Assembly: GCA_027625915.1 (NCBI GenBank)
Contig: JANTQA010000032.1
Location: forward strand, 5,952,001 to 6,016,000
Origin: Anaeramoeba flamelloides
Taxonomy: Eukaryota > Metamonada > Anaeramoebidae
Length of the DNA stretch: 64,000 nt
Direction: 5' to 3'
The stretch's first letter is position 1. The number at the start of each line of letters is the position of its first letter. The notes beneath the pieces are model-generated. The model saw nothing but the letters and a program-made list of their open reading frames with translations, was not told the DNA's origin and ran no database searches. The position numbers were made by a program, and so were the translations under genes. Shown one piece after another: positions 11,835-23,053 of this stretch.

Positions 11835-12735
11835 TATTGATTGTTATTGAAAAAAATTATTAAATGTCAAGAAAGTATGTCACGTATTTTGACAAAAATT
11901 AAAAATTTGGTTGTGAAAACTCGTAAAACTGATCAAAATCACTAGAATTTTTTGAAGATAATAAGAACCCAAATGGAGATTATAACCTTTTTAAGAAGAA
12001 TCAATTCTAACTTCGATTTTATGTGATTTCAATTTCATCAAGATCCTTTAAATTAAATGTCTTAAAAATCAAATTCCTAAGTTTTAATTGTCAAGAGTTA
12101 CAAAAATGAATAAACAGTACATTTTTTTAGACAATTCATGCCTCATAAATGACAACTTTCAGAGATAACCCTTAATATTTAATCTGGATTATTTTGTCCG
12201 TACTTGAGAAAAAAAATATATTCTTATTAAGAAAAATTAATTGTGAAAATGAACAATTTTGGAATTTTTCGATATCAATTATAAATCAAAATAGTAATAG
12301 AGTCTAAAAACTTTCTTTTTTGTAAAAATAGCATTTAATTATACGATTAAGGATTTAAAGACTCAAAAGTATCTATATAAAATTCCCTGAACTAAACCCC
12401 CAAAATCCTTATTTTTAACTTTAAGATATCAAAATAGCAAAGATCAAAAATACTGAAATTCTTCATTTCTATTCAAAAGATTTAATTTGATAAGAAGTTT
12501 TGAGTTTTACAGCAATCTTCTTGAACTACCCAGATGAAATAGAAATGAAGACAATCTAAGTTAGACTTTATACTTCTTAAAAGGTTTTAATCCCTTTTGG
12601 TTTATTATTATCTTCAAAAAATTCTGATGATTTTGATCAGTTTTACGAGTTTTCACAACCAAATTTTTAATTTTTGACAAATTTTATGTAGCACTTTTTT
12701 GACCTTCTCCAATTTATTTTCACAACCGAAATAAA
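11835..12735. mobile_element. Foldback (long inverted repeat) element
   Basis: Arms of about 190-200 bp (11880-12085 and, inverted, 12490-12695) share GGTTGTGAAAACTCGTAAAA, CTGATCAAAATCA and GAATTTTTTGAAGATAATAA. Weaker similarity extends outward to about 11835 and 12735. The loop has no coding frame. It looks like an old non-autonomous DNA transposon. Confidence 0.65.
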
Positions 12736-12971
12736 CAAAATAAATTTTTCTGAATTTAAAAAAATAATAATTTCAAATGAAAATTTTAATTCAGAAAAAA
12801 TAAAAAAAAACAGTTTTAAGAAAAATTCGCTTTAAATTCATAATTTTTATTTTTTTAATATCAACAAAATAATCTTTAAAATGTATTTTTTTTAAAAAAA
12901 AAAACAAGATTAAATGAATGATAACATAAATTATAAAAAAGCATATTACAATAAAAATCAATAAATTTAAA

Positions 12972-14815
12972 TTAGAATTGTTTTTTTTCATATCTATTTC
13001 TATTATAACTCTTAACCGATTCATCTGAATAAAATTCCCCACTTGAAATTTCGGTTAAATACCCGTCAATGTTTCCAATATGCACTTGTTTTTCCTTTGC
13101 TTCGAAATGTATTTTATCAAGATTTAACGTGTTGGAAGATTGTGTTTTTGTCAAATTAGCCCAACCCTTTTTTTCACTTATTTGTTTAATAGTGACAAAC
13201 TGGTTTAAGAATTTCATTTCCTCTTCATCAACACAATTGGCCTTGATTATTTGGATCATTTTTTTCCTAATTTTAGAATTCTGGACTCCAAATTCAAGTT
13301 TTTGTTCAACTTTAATTCCGACATTTTTTTTATGTTGAAAAAAAGTATACAAATAAAATGTTTTTGCCTCATTAATATTTTTCTTTTTCCGAATCATTTT
13401 CCCTTTCCATTTTTTTTTATTTATTTTTTTATTTTGATTATTTTTATTTGTCGTATCTTTATCATTTCCATTTCCACTATCAACACAATCATCACTATCA
13501 ACACAATCATCATCATAATCCGCGTTATTTTTATTTTTAAGTTTTGGTACTTCGATTCTTGATCTACCTTTTGTTAATGGTATTCTTTTAATTTTTTTTG
13601 AAATATTATTTAATTTAATTTCTTTATTTGAATAATAAAAAACATTATCTTGAAATAAAAAGTAGTTCTTTTTCATTTTTTTACTTTTAATGGTAAATCT
13701 TAGTTTACCCCAATTTGAAAAATTCAAATTTTGTGATTTAATTATTGAATTACCTCTTTTTTCCATTTTAGATTTGATTTTTTTAAAAAAATAATCATAT
13801 TCTTTATCCTTTTTAAATATTTTTTCTTCAATTAGATTATTAAACATTTGCGAGGATAAAAATGGCTTTAATAATGGAACACAATCTTCTGGTACTTGTG
13901 ATAAAAATTTATTATCATCAAATAAGGCTAACATATTCATATCATCCTCATTTTCTGGAATAATTAAATATCTTGTGAATTTTTTAAACATTTTGACAAA
14001 AATTAATAAAAATGCCTTTCGGATATTTTTTATATTAAAAATTATTTCTTCTTCTTCTTCTTCTTCTTGCTGTTGCTGTTGTTGTTTTTCCTTTTCATTT
14101 TCATTTTCCTTTTCATTTTCATTTTCATTTTCGTTTTGATTTTCATTTTCATTTTCATTTTGTTTCTCCCCTTCTCCTTCCCCTTCCCCTTCTCCTTCCC
14201 TTCCATTCCCCCCTTCTTTCCCATTTCTCTCTTCGTTTTCCTGTTCGCGTTTATTTTCTTGATCCGTGTTTTTTTCATTATTTAGATTAATATTATTATT
14301 GTTTTTAATATTTATTGTATTTCTTTGATGTGTTTTTAAAATATTATTATTATTTGGATCATTTATATTTTCTTTAGAATTTGAGAATACTTTAATATCT
14401 AACCCATCTGCAATTATATTATCATTTCTTCCCTTCTGATTATGTAATATTTTCTTATAAAAATTAGACGGCAATGAAACAGATAAAGCATAATTTTTTC
14501 TATTGCTTCTATTAGATGATTTAATTTGTTTATTTTTGGCAATATTTAATCTATTTTTTCGGAGGCTTCTAACTTTACCACTTAGAAAAATCCTTCTTTT
14601 CCTTCTACCACTATTCTTCGTCTTCTTCTTTGTCGTCGTTGTTGTTGACATTACAGTCGTCTTATTTCTTTCCTTTTTTGTGTTTTTATCAATATTATTA
14701 TCATTTTCAATTTTATCTTCCCGGTTATTTAAATTATTATTATTATTATTATTATCATTATTATCGTTAACGTTATCATTACGATTACAACTACTTTCAT
14801 CATCATTATTATCAC

Positions 14816-14912
<97 letters not shown>

Positions 14913-17900
14913 GTTGTTGTTGTTGTTGATGCTGCTGCTACTGCTACTGCTACTGCTGTTATTATTTTTATTATTGTTATTATTTATATTTATTTGAATA
15001 TTATCTTTATTGCTTTCGGTATTGATATTATTATCAACATCACTATCATTATTTTTACCAATATTATTATTACTACAACTGTTATCTTCATTTACACTAC
15101 TATTATTATTATTGTTGTTGTTGCTGCCGTTGTTTTTATTTTCATCATTTATCTTAAATTTGTCAGATATATGCTCAGTTGAATTTGAGTTATTAATATT
15201 TTCTTTATTTATTGTTTTTTTTTCATTTTGTATTGAAACAATTTTTTCTTCGTCAGAAGAAGAAAATGAAGTATTATAATTCTCATATTCATATTTTTTA
15301 ATTTTTATTGGATCGAATCCGCTGAGAGGAGAAATTCTTAAAGATTTTCTTGGTTTTTTGAATATATCACAATTTTTTTTCAATTTATTCATTATAATCT
15401 TATAAATTCTTGGCGGCAAGGCAGTAATTGGTACATTTGAAACAATATAATTTGAATCTAAATCAATTATTATTTCCTAATAATATATATATTATAATAT
15501 TTTAAAGAAATACATTTAAAAATTAATTTATAATAAAAAATGTTATAAAAAATCGAGATTAATCACAGATTTTTCCAAAAACTTGTAAATATATGGTCTT
15601 CTTTTCTAATGAATGCCTTCCAAGCTCTTTGTTTTTATTTTTTATTTTTTTTGTTTTGAGTTTTATTTTGTCAATTTAAGTAAACTTGCTAAAAGCAAAA
15701 CAAAATAATTTAGTTTTATAAATTATTTTTTCTCTCTCTCTTTTCTTTAACTTTGTACAACTTTTTTAAAGGATGGACTTGTAGATCTTAGTTCGGTTTA
15801 TAAATAAATATTCTGAATTCAAGTTAATTTTATTGGATTTAAATTGAACTTTCTATAAAGTGAATTAAAATTTCCACTACAATTTCCCTTTTAGTATATT
15901 CCAATAAGAATATTGGGAATTATAAAAGAGAGAGAGAGAGAGAGAAAAGGGTTACAGACTTTTTACATTTGTTATTTTTTAAGGTTCCAAAAAATGGAAT
16001 ACTAATTTGATCTTTCTCATTTTAGTCTTCCCAAATCCTTTTTAAAAGTAAAAATTGGTTTATTCTATTGGGTTTTTGATGATAACTCCAAAGTTAAACT
16101 CAATTAAAAGAACATGTTATTGAGATTAAATATAAATTTATCATTTTAACCAAGGCAATTCACTTAATTGAAAATTCACAAATTTTAGATCGATCGTCAA
16201 AAAGAATTGACAAATAAATAAAATAAATAATTAATAAAGAAAAGAAATTAAAAAAATAAATCATTACATCTTCATCTGGAAAAGAAATTTCAAGTATAGT
16301 TGATAAGCATCCTATAATATAAGGAACTGGTGATTGGAAAACCTCATTAAAACTTAGAGGGAGGATTGGAATCAACGGGTAAGACCATTTAAAAGGATAA
16401 ATTAATTTCAAAAAACCATAAATGCAAGGTGTGAGATATTCCAACGATCTTGAAATAAAAAGTAATTTTCTTTCTTTTAAAATTGCACTCCAAATTATGA
16501 GAATGTTTTCAAGTGATAAACAGCTAAATAATAATTTAAAATCATTCTAAAAAAAAGAAATATAAAAGGTAATTAATTAGATAAAATATCCAAAAAGAAA
16601 AAAGAGAAGTATTAGCATTTCATTTTATCAGAAAAAAAAAAAAAAAAAAAAAAAAAACTACAAGTTTTTTTCAATTAAAAACAAGGAAGTAAAGTCATCA
16701 TTGAAACCACTCTTTTCTAGAGTTTTATTTTAAGAGAGAAAATCAAAGATTTCATCAACAGTAATAAAGTAAGAAAAGAAAATAAAAATAAAATTGGCTT
16801 TTACAAAAATATATTATTAGTTCTATTTTTTTTTTTTTAAAAAAAGGCGCCAATTATTTGTTGATAAATATCATTTTAAAGAATAATAAATTTTTATTAC
16901 TTACGTCAGCTAAGGGTAATTTGTTAGGTTCAGGAATAGTTGGAAAGCATCCAAAATTCTGATCTTTCCAAATAATTGGTTGTGGAATAATTTCTGGTTT
17001 TGGAATAGGGATATTGTTTAGTAACGCTGTAAGATCAAGTGCCAATTTCCTTGTGTATATTTTTCCTATTTCTTGAGTGGACATAAATGTTTGTAAAATC
17101 TGTTTAAATGTTTTGTGGTATGGGTGCTTTGAAATAACTGATATTGTCCGTGTGCTATATAAAGTATCAGGAATACCTTTGTCTCTCCCTTTGAAAAATA
17201 AAGAAATAAAAAAAATTGTTTTTAAAAAACATGTTTATTGAGTTATGGTACTTTTAAATATGTCTATTTAATCTTGGATTACTCAAACTGCTTAACAGTG
17301 AATCAAATCGTTGAAGTTACACTTTTTAAAACAGCTATATATATATATATTTCTACTTATTTTTATGATTAACAATACAGTTATTCATTTATAAAGAACT
17401 AAAATTTACTTTTTGAATCACTTTAATAAATAATATTTTATTTCTGTAAAATAATGGGAAACCGTAAGGGGTTAAAAACCTTAAAAAAAAAATCAGAAAA
17501 TGAATTTAATAGTACATTCCAATAAATATTTTGCCTCATCTTGGAATTAAATCATAAAGTAAAAATATGATTTCTATAATATCTAATCTTTTTTCAAGTG
17601 CAATTTTCAAAAATGAATTATGAAGATTTTTCGTCAAAATGTGACAAATTCGTAGATATCTGCTACTTGTTCGTAAAATACACATTTGTCTGTAAAATAC
17701 TTATTTTTTCGTGAATAAATACTTTTTCTCTAAATACCCATTTTTTTGTAAATATGTGTTTTTTTTTTACACCTGAATGTCGGGTGTTTCAGGGAATGTT
17801 ACTGTTTATTCGCAAATAAAACATATCTAAAAGTAGGGTTTGTTGAAAAATACTAAATCAATTTTTCAGATCTTTTGTGTTTCAAATCTTTAATTTAAAA

Positions 17901-20794
17901 GTTTTTTCTTACAAAATAAAACCAAAATAAAAGATTTATAACTATTACTTGAATCTTTAGTTATACTGTTAAATTAAAATAAAATAGAGGAAAAGTAAAA
18001 TTAATTTTTCACAAAATAATGGAAAATTCCAAATTTGGAGACAAATAAACAACAAATTGAGAAAAATAGTGTCGAAATCTAGAATAGAAGAGTTTTTTTA
18101 AAAAAGATGTTTTTATTTGAAAAGTTGAATTGTCACGAAAAAGTAGAATTTCCAGTGGATCAAAGCCATCTTTTTTTTAAAAAAAAACATTCAACTTTAA
18201 TGTTGAACTTTCTTGAAAATGAAAAGTCTAGAAAAGAAGAAGAACAAAAAGAAGATAAGACGCCTTTCAAACAATCATTCTGAATTTCTTAATTGTATGG
18301 TTCCACGATTGAAAAAAGCTTTAAAAATTAAAATATCTCTTTTAGTATTGTAGATAACTTTGAAAATTGTTTCTCTGAAAATCAACCAAATATAGAATCT
18401 CAATAGTGAGTTGATCGTATCCAAAGTATTTTATTTTCATAGAAACAGATGATGCAACGATAGACTGAGAAATGATAATTTATTTTAAGTTGTTACTTGA
18501 ATTGTTGCAAAGGATAGACAAATTTGCCAATCAATTCAAAACAAAATTCACATTTTCTTTTATCTGATCGTTAATGTGAACTATTTTTTAAAAATGTTGG
18601 CTCACTTTAAATTATTATTGGAAGTTATTTTGACATAGTTATTACCCTTTATTCTTATCAAAATAAATTATCAATTTTTCGGTCTAAAATCATTTTTTCT
18701 AATTTTTGTTTTTCTTTTTTTGTTTATTTTTTTTTGTTTTTTTTTCGATCCTCTTTTCTTTCTTTTCTTTTTTTTTTTTTTTTTCATTGTTTTTTTTCCT
18801 TGATCTTTGTTTTGTTAGAAGACTCGGTTGAAAGTCAAGTAGAAAAAATATATCCTCGAAAATACCAATAAACATTAAGAAAATTGAGTACAGATAATTT
18901 TTTTTTAAGGTGTATATATTTATTATCAAAGAAATCTTCTTTTTTAACCCTTTTTCATTTATAGTTCAAGAATAAAAAAAAAAAAATAATCATTACATTG
19001 CACCCGTAATGATTCAAAGATTAAATGTATTAATCTATTTTATTATTATTTTTCAGCTTTTGAAATATTTTTAAACAAATAAAACCAATTGACTGTTCTG
19101 TAAAAAAAGTGAAACACGGTTTTTCATTGGCAACCTGAAAACGAAAAAGTAAAATCAATTAAAAGAATCTACTAATTCACTTCAAAGAATAATCCATTAT
19201 ATTATTTTCAATCAAACCAACAAACACAATTTAAATCTACTTTCATATCAAAATTGTTTATGTGTAGTTTTGGAGATCCTCAAAAATAGTCAATTTTTTG
19301 AACATATTTTTAATAATTGATCAATCAAAGAAAAAACCCATACCAAAAGATAGTCTTAAAAAAACTGTTATTGTGTTGAATACTTCATTTTAGTCTTTAT
19401 TTATTTATTTATTCTTTTATTAATTGATCTTAGTTTGAATTTTCAGGTTCTATTAATGTTCCCAATTAAAAACCGCGTTTCACTTTTTTTTTCAGTGCGG
19501 TGAAAATAATAATTCAAAGTAAAAAAAAATAAGAAAGATTACCAAATAACTGATTTAAATATAAATAGATCCATATTAATAATATTAATTTATACTCTTA
19601 ATGTTTCAAAAAATGATGACTTGTTCTTTGATATTTCAAAAAATGTTCAAAAATATTTATGAATAAAATGAATGATCAATTTTTTCTGGATCTTCAAGGT
19701 ATTCAATATTTGATTTATTTTTCTGGTATTTTTAAAATAAGATTAAAGGTTCAAGGCTATTTGTTCGATACAGATTCTTCAAAATTATATTAAAAGTGAG
19801 ATTTAATAACAATCGTTTGTAAATTTTTCTTTTTCTTTTTCAATCTCAAAAAATCCAAACAAAGGAAGGATATTTTTTTATCTTTTTGACTTAAAATTTC
19901 AATTCGGAAAAATGAATTCGATTAAAAATGAGAACTTATTTCTCAAAACCTGTTAAAGGGAATTTTTTTTTCAAATTTAATCCAATCCTTGTGTAAAGAA
20001 TTGCTCTATTACCTTTGAGAAAAAAAAAAAAAAACAAACACTTTCCTTCATAGATTTCTTGAAAGTTTTAGGTTTTCCAAAAAGTAAGTACAAAACCGTT
20101 TTTGTCACAGACTAAACAAAACATTCGAGATAAAAACTGATTGAAGAAATTATCTCAAAATAAATTGCAAAAATTGGAAAATTTCATGTTTTGAAGTTGG
20201 TGAATGACAAACCACTTTCTGTTGGATTTTAAACACTTTTCTAAAGAAGAGTGTGATCAATTTTTAGAAAAAAATTTTTACTTTTTTTTTTATTTTGTTC
20301 CAACCTTAAAACAAGAGAAGATCTCTCTACAAAAAAAAAAAAAAAAAAAAAAAAAAAGAATAATAAAAAAGAAATAAAAAAGTAGAAAGATCAAAAAAAC
20401 AAATCAATCATTTACCCTGCGAACGAAAAAGCTTCCGAAGAGCTTTGTAGGTCTGAAAATTAAATTTTTGGTAAAAGGTTACTGAATATCCATATAGTTT
20501 GTCACCTGTGACATCGGTTAATAAAAATTCATGATAAACAGGTTCTCTTGGTTGTGCGTGAAGACGAACGCCATAAGTTGGCTGCAAGAAATTCTCTAAA
20601 ACAGGTGGTGGCTTTGCAGTTTTTGGTAAAGTGAATAGGATTTCTGGAACAAATAATAATTCCATTGCATAAGTAATCGATTCAGAATCGTCCATGTCAA
20701 TGACTTTAAGTGATCTTCCAATGCCAGAAACAACAACATATTCATAGACTTTGGATTTGAGAGGTTTTTTTTTTTGTTTGGAAGTTGTTCGCAT
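12972..20794 (-). CDS. DENN-domain protein (uDENN-cDENN-dDENN plus PH-like domain), 4 exons
   Basis: Exons are 20794-20416, 17188-16905, 16546-16268 and 15476-12972, giving 1148 aa. All junctions are GT-AG and keep phase (1,0,0). Exon 1 holds uDENN (ELLFVPEILFTLPK, HEFLLTDVTGDKLYGYSVTF). Exons 2-3 hold cDENN (SVISKHPYHKTFKQIL; LFSCLSLENILIIWSAILKE; PILPLSFNEVFQSPVPYIIG). Exon 4 opens with EIIIDLDSNYIVSN and PLPPR-like LPPRIYK, which completes cDENN. A vast Asn/Ser/Glu insert (about 360-780) follows, then dDENN (IRKAFLLIFVKMFKKFTRYL, LLKPFLSSQMFNNLI) near 790-880, then a PH-like fold (WGKLRF..., FYLYTFF, about 900-1062). DENN proteins act as Rab GDP/GTP exchange factors in membrane traffic. 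The partner Rab cannot be named. A TTG near 15419 is not a start, because the frame continues upstream to the splice acceptor. Confidence 0.88.
14816..14929 (-). repeat. AAT-codon trinucleotide array in the DENN gene (poly-Asn)
   Basis: About 97 bp of uninterrupted ATT (AAT on the coding strand) is followed by TTG/CTG-type triplets encoding Asn/Ser. Looser Asn-rich coding flanks it on both sides. The length is always codon-compatible. It is a hypermutable array inside an exon. Confidence 0.9.
15477..16267 (-). other. DENN gene intron 3 (791 bp)
   Basis: Donor GTAATG at 16267, acceptor TTATTAG ending at 15477. It contains a CT-rich run (about 15730-15745) and a complementary AG run (about 15923-15945), which could pair across a loop of about 180 bases. 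No gene is inside. Confidence 0.75.
16547..16904 (-). other. DENN gene intron 2 (358 bp)
   Basis: Donor GTAAGT at 16904 and a polypyrimidine tract ending TTTTAG at 16547. A poly-A run of about 27 lies at 16631-16657. Nothing else was recognised. Confidence 0.78.
18590..18995 (+). mobile_element. Family D element
   Basis: Begins GGCTCACTTTAAATTATTAT and aligns through to about 18995 with 31920-32280. Shared features are the ATCATTTTTTCTAATTTT block, a long pyrimidine tract, and a segment with GTATATATTTATTA followed by AACTTT-like and TTCAAGAATAAAAAA-like blocks. It has no frame of its own. Confidence 0.55.
19102..19492 (+). mobile_element. Family B MITE, copy 1
   Basis: The tips are AAAAAAGTGAAACACGGTTT and its inverse with CCGCGTTTCAC, so the terminal inverted repeat is about 25-30 bp. 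The body is about 390 bp and non-coding. Inverted copy at 29842-30236; same-orientation partial copy at 54930-55212; the left part only recurs at 28395-28610. Confidence 0.7.
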
Positions 20795-21259
20795 TTTTTT
20801 GAGAATTGATTGAAAACGAATATTCCAGAATTTGTAGAAAAATCAAAAAATGTTTTTTGAATTTTTTTCGTTATTTAAGTCTATTCCTCAAGTAACAATC
20901 TTTTTCAAACACGAAAAAAGATCTTTTGTTTGGCTTCAAGATTCCCAATTGTAAAATTTGACTATTTCTTCTTATTTTATTAAATCAGAAAAACAATCAT
21001 GTTCAAAGTTAAAAAAATTATCAAAATTTTCAACTTCTCCATTTTTTTCATAATAGATTTAATGAAAAGAAATATTATTTTATTTCTGAAACAGAAATTG
21101 AACTTATCTGAAATTTATAAAAGGTTTTGTACCTCTATGAAATTAGGATTCCCAAAGATTGAATTTATTTTTTTTTGTATTTTGGTAAAATAGGAATTAA
21201 AAGGGAAAAGTGACTTGTGGAAAAAAAAATGTTGTAAAAGAATTTTGTAATTTTTATAA

Positions 21260-21720
21260 GTTCCTAATTCCAATCAAAAACGAACCTACCTTTGTGGTGC
21301 GCGATCGATCTCCTAAAATCAACAACGAAAGATGAGTACCTTTGGAGAAAAAAACGCCCAGGAATGACACCCAATTCCAAATTTAAAGAGTGGTTACTGA
21401 TAATTTTGAGTATAACACAAAGTGCCAAAAAGTGAAAATTCGAAGTTTCCCTTTTTGGCACTTTTTGAGATCTCAAAGATTGTTTTTATTTTTTTTTTTT
21501 CTCAAATTAATTATTTTTTTCTCAGTAATCTTACAAAAATCCCTACTCTGCCAAATATAGTGAATGACAAATTAGATTAAATTGAATTAAAATGAATGTT
21601 CACTTTTAGAAAACAATTTGTGTCAAATTGGGATAATGTACCCTTTTGGAATTGAAAAAGAGATTAGTAAAAATTATTTTTTTCCAAATTTAATTTTATT
21701 TGATTGAGAATTCTTTGAAA
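21260..21720 (+). repeat. Dispersed repeat family C, copy 1
   Basis: Aligns with 28690-29660 through AAAAACGAACC, CTAAAATCAACAA, GAGTACCTTTGGAGAAAAAA-like and GGGATCTCAAAGATT-type blocks. The second copy is longer through internal expansion. Base composition is a little less AT-rich than the surroundings. Confidence 0.5.
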
Positions 21721-22710
21721 CTTTTTTTTTATGTTGTTAAATTCTTGTTCTTGATTATTTCGATTCTGGAAAATATTTGTCAAATTCATTTTAATTGTAA
21801 AAATGTATTAAAAGGAAAAATTTCAATTATTTTTTTACATATTTTTTACTGATCAATAAGGATATATGCAATTGAAATTCCTTAAACTTGTTTAATACCT
21901 ATTGTTAAAATCTAAAAGCCAATTTCACATGAATGATATTCAAAGCATCAAAAAAATCAAAAAATTCACTTTTAACTAATGTATAAAATTAAATTTCAAA
22001 GGTGGGAAATTGGACATGCTTAAATTTAGGTTTTTTTGTGATGATTATGAAAATATTTTGATCTCTAAATAATCGAAATATATTTTTGGATTTGGTTTTT
22101 GTTTTTAAATGTACATAAAAAGACCCGTCAAAAAAAATTTTGAAAATGAGAACATAACTTTTATGGGCTAGAACAGATTTGAAACAATTTTTTTTCCATT
22201 TGACAATTTTTTTCCAGAATGATTACTTGAAATTTTGATTTTATTTTTATGTATTTTTTGAATTGTATAAAATTGATATACTTTTAAACTTTTTTTTCTT
22301 ATTGTTTTTTTTTTTTTCAGTGGTATCCTATTTTTTTTTTGTTATTAGAATTTTCTGAGTAAATTAATTGTTCTTTCATAATTTTATTTTTAATTGCAAC
22401 GTACTTCTTAAGTATTAGCCAAATTTAAAGTAAATAGTTCGATTTTTAAATAGTTGTACAATTTTAAAAATTATGCGAATAAACCTTAATTTTTACCCAT
22501 TTTTTTGATATTTTTGAAGAAACTAAAAGACATAATTTTGAAAAAATTTTATCCAAAATGCTGGAAATTCTGAAAATAATAATAATAATTCAACGTTTCC
22601 TAACGTGTGTTTAAAGAGTACCCAAAAGGTTGTATTATTATGAAATAAGTTACTTTCTAATATATATATATATATTATTACCAAAAAATTTAAGTTAAGC
22701 TGTAAATTGG

Positions 22711-22741
<31 letters not shown>

Positions 22742-22754
22742 AAAACAATAAAAT

Positions 22755-22905
22755 TCAGACAGTTCTACTTTTAAGACACAAAATTTCAACTAAATTTAAG
22801 GCATAAAAAAATACCAAATTAACGTAAATTATTTGGAATTTTTTTTTGTCATAAATTATTTCACTAGAATTTAAATCTTGTGCCTTAATTTAGGATACTT
22901 ATTGT
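22755..22905 (+). repeat. Dispersed repeat family H
   Basis: Shares ACAAAATTTCAAC, AAATTTAAGGCA and AAATTATTTCACTAGAATTT with 25330-25475. A drifted inverted relative lies near 23520-23625. It is non-coding. Confidence 0.45.
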
Positions 22906-23003
22906 ATATTAAATTTTTGTGAAAGTTTATTTATTTTTTATTTATTTATAGAAAGGAGTAATTAAAGAAAAATCATCAAATAAAAAAAAGAGAAGAAAAA
23001 GAA

Positions 23004-23006
<3 letters not shown>

Positions 23007-23048
<42 letters not shown>
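23007..23048. repeat. (AT)n microsatellite
   Basis: About 21 uninterrupted AT units, the longest dinucleotide run in the window. Confidence 0.9.

Positions 23049-23053
<5 letters not shown>

Larger units (their letters stand above)
10137..12971. other. Intergenic spacer between convergent genes, repeat-filled
   Basis: Lies between the phosphatase stop and the DENN gene stop. It contains a family E repeat segment (10590-10805), a dinucleotide run (11228-11259), a short piece at about 11640-11765 that resembles the 36540-36735 repeat in reverse, and a foldback element (about 11835-12735). No gene was recognised. Confidence 0.6.
17189..20415 (-). other. DENN gene intron 1 (3.2 kb) with two repeat elements
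   Basis: Donor GTAAAT at 20415, acceptor TTCAAAG ending at 17189. It carries a family D element (18590-18995) and a family B MITE (19102-19492). The stretch 17200-18590 holds only AT-rich sequence with short tandem-like blocks of CGTAAAATAC type (about 17650-17760). Confidence 0.75.

Noticed and set aside
14067-15279. Leu/Phe/Ile-rich plus-strand frames opposite the DENN gene, including a long poly-Leu frame
   Set aside because: Antisense reading of the AAT and GAA/AAT tracts; no start context or domain.
15401-15420. TTG start for an orphan 815 aa protein
   Set aside because: The frame stays open upstream to a splice acceptor at 15477 and adds the expected end of cDENN.
21264-21476. 70-codon minus-strand frame
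   Set aside because: Lies in the family C repeat; the homologous copy near 28700 does not keep it open.
23007-23048. Possible CRISPR or regulatory meaning of long AT and A-run arrays
   Set aside because: Simple dinucleotide microsatellites with no spacers; a eukaryotic window.
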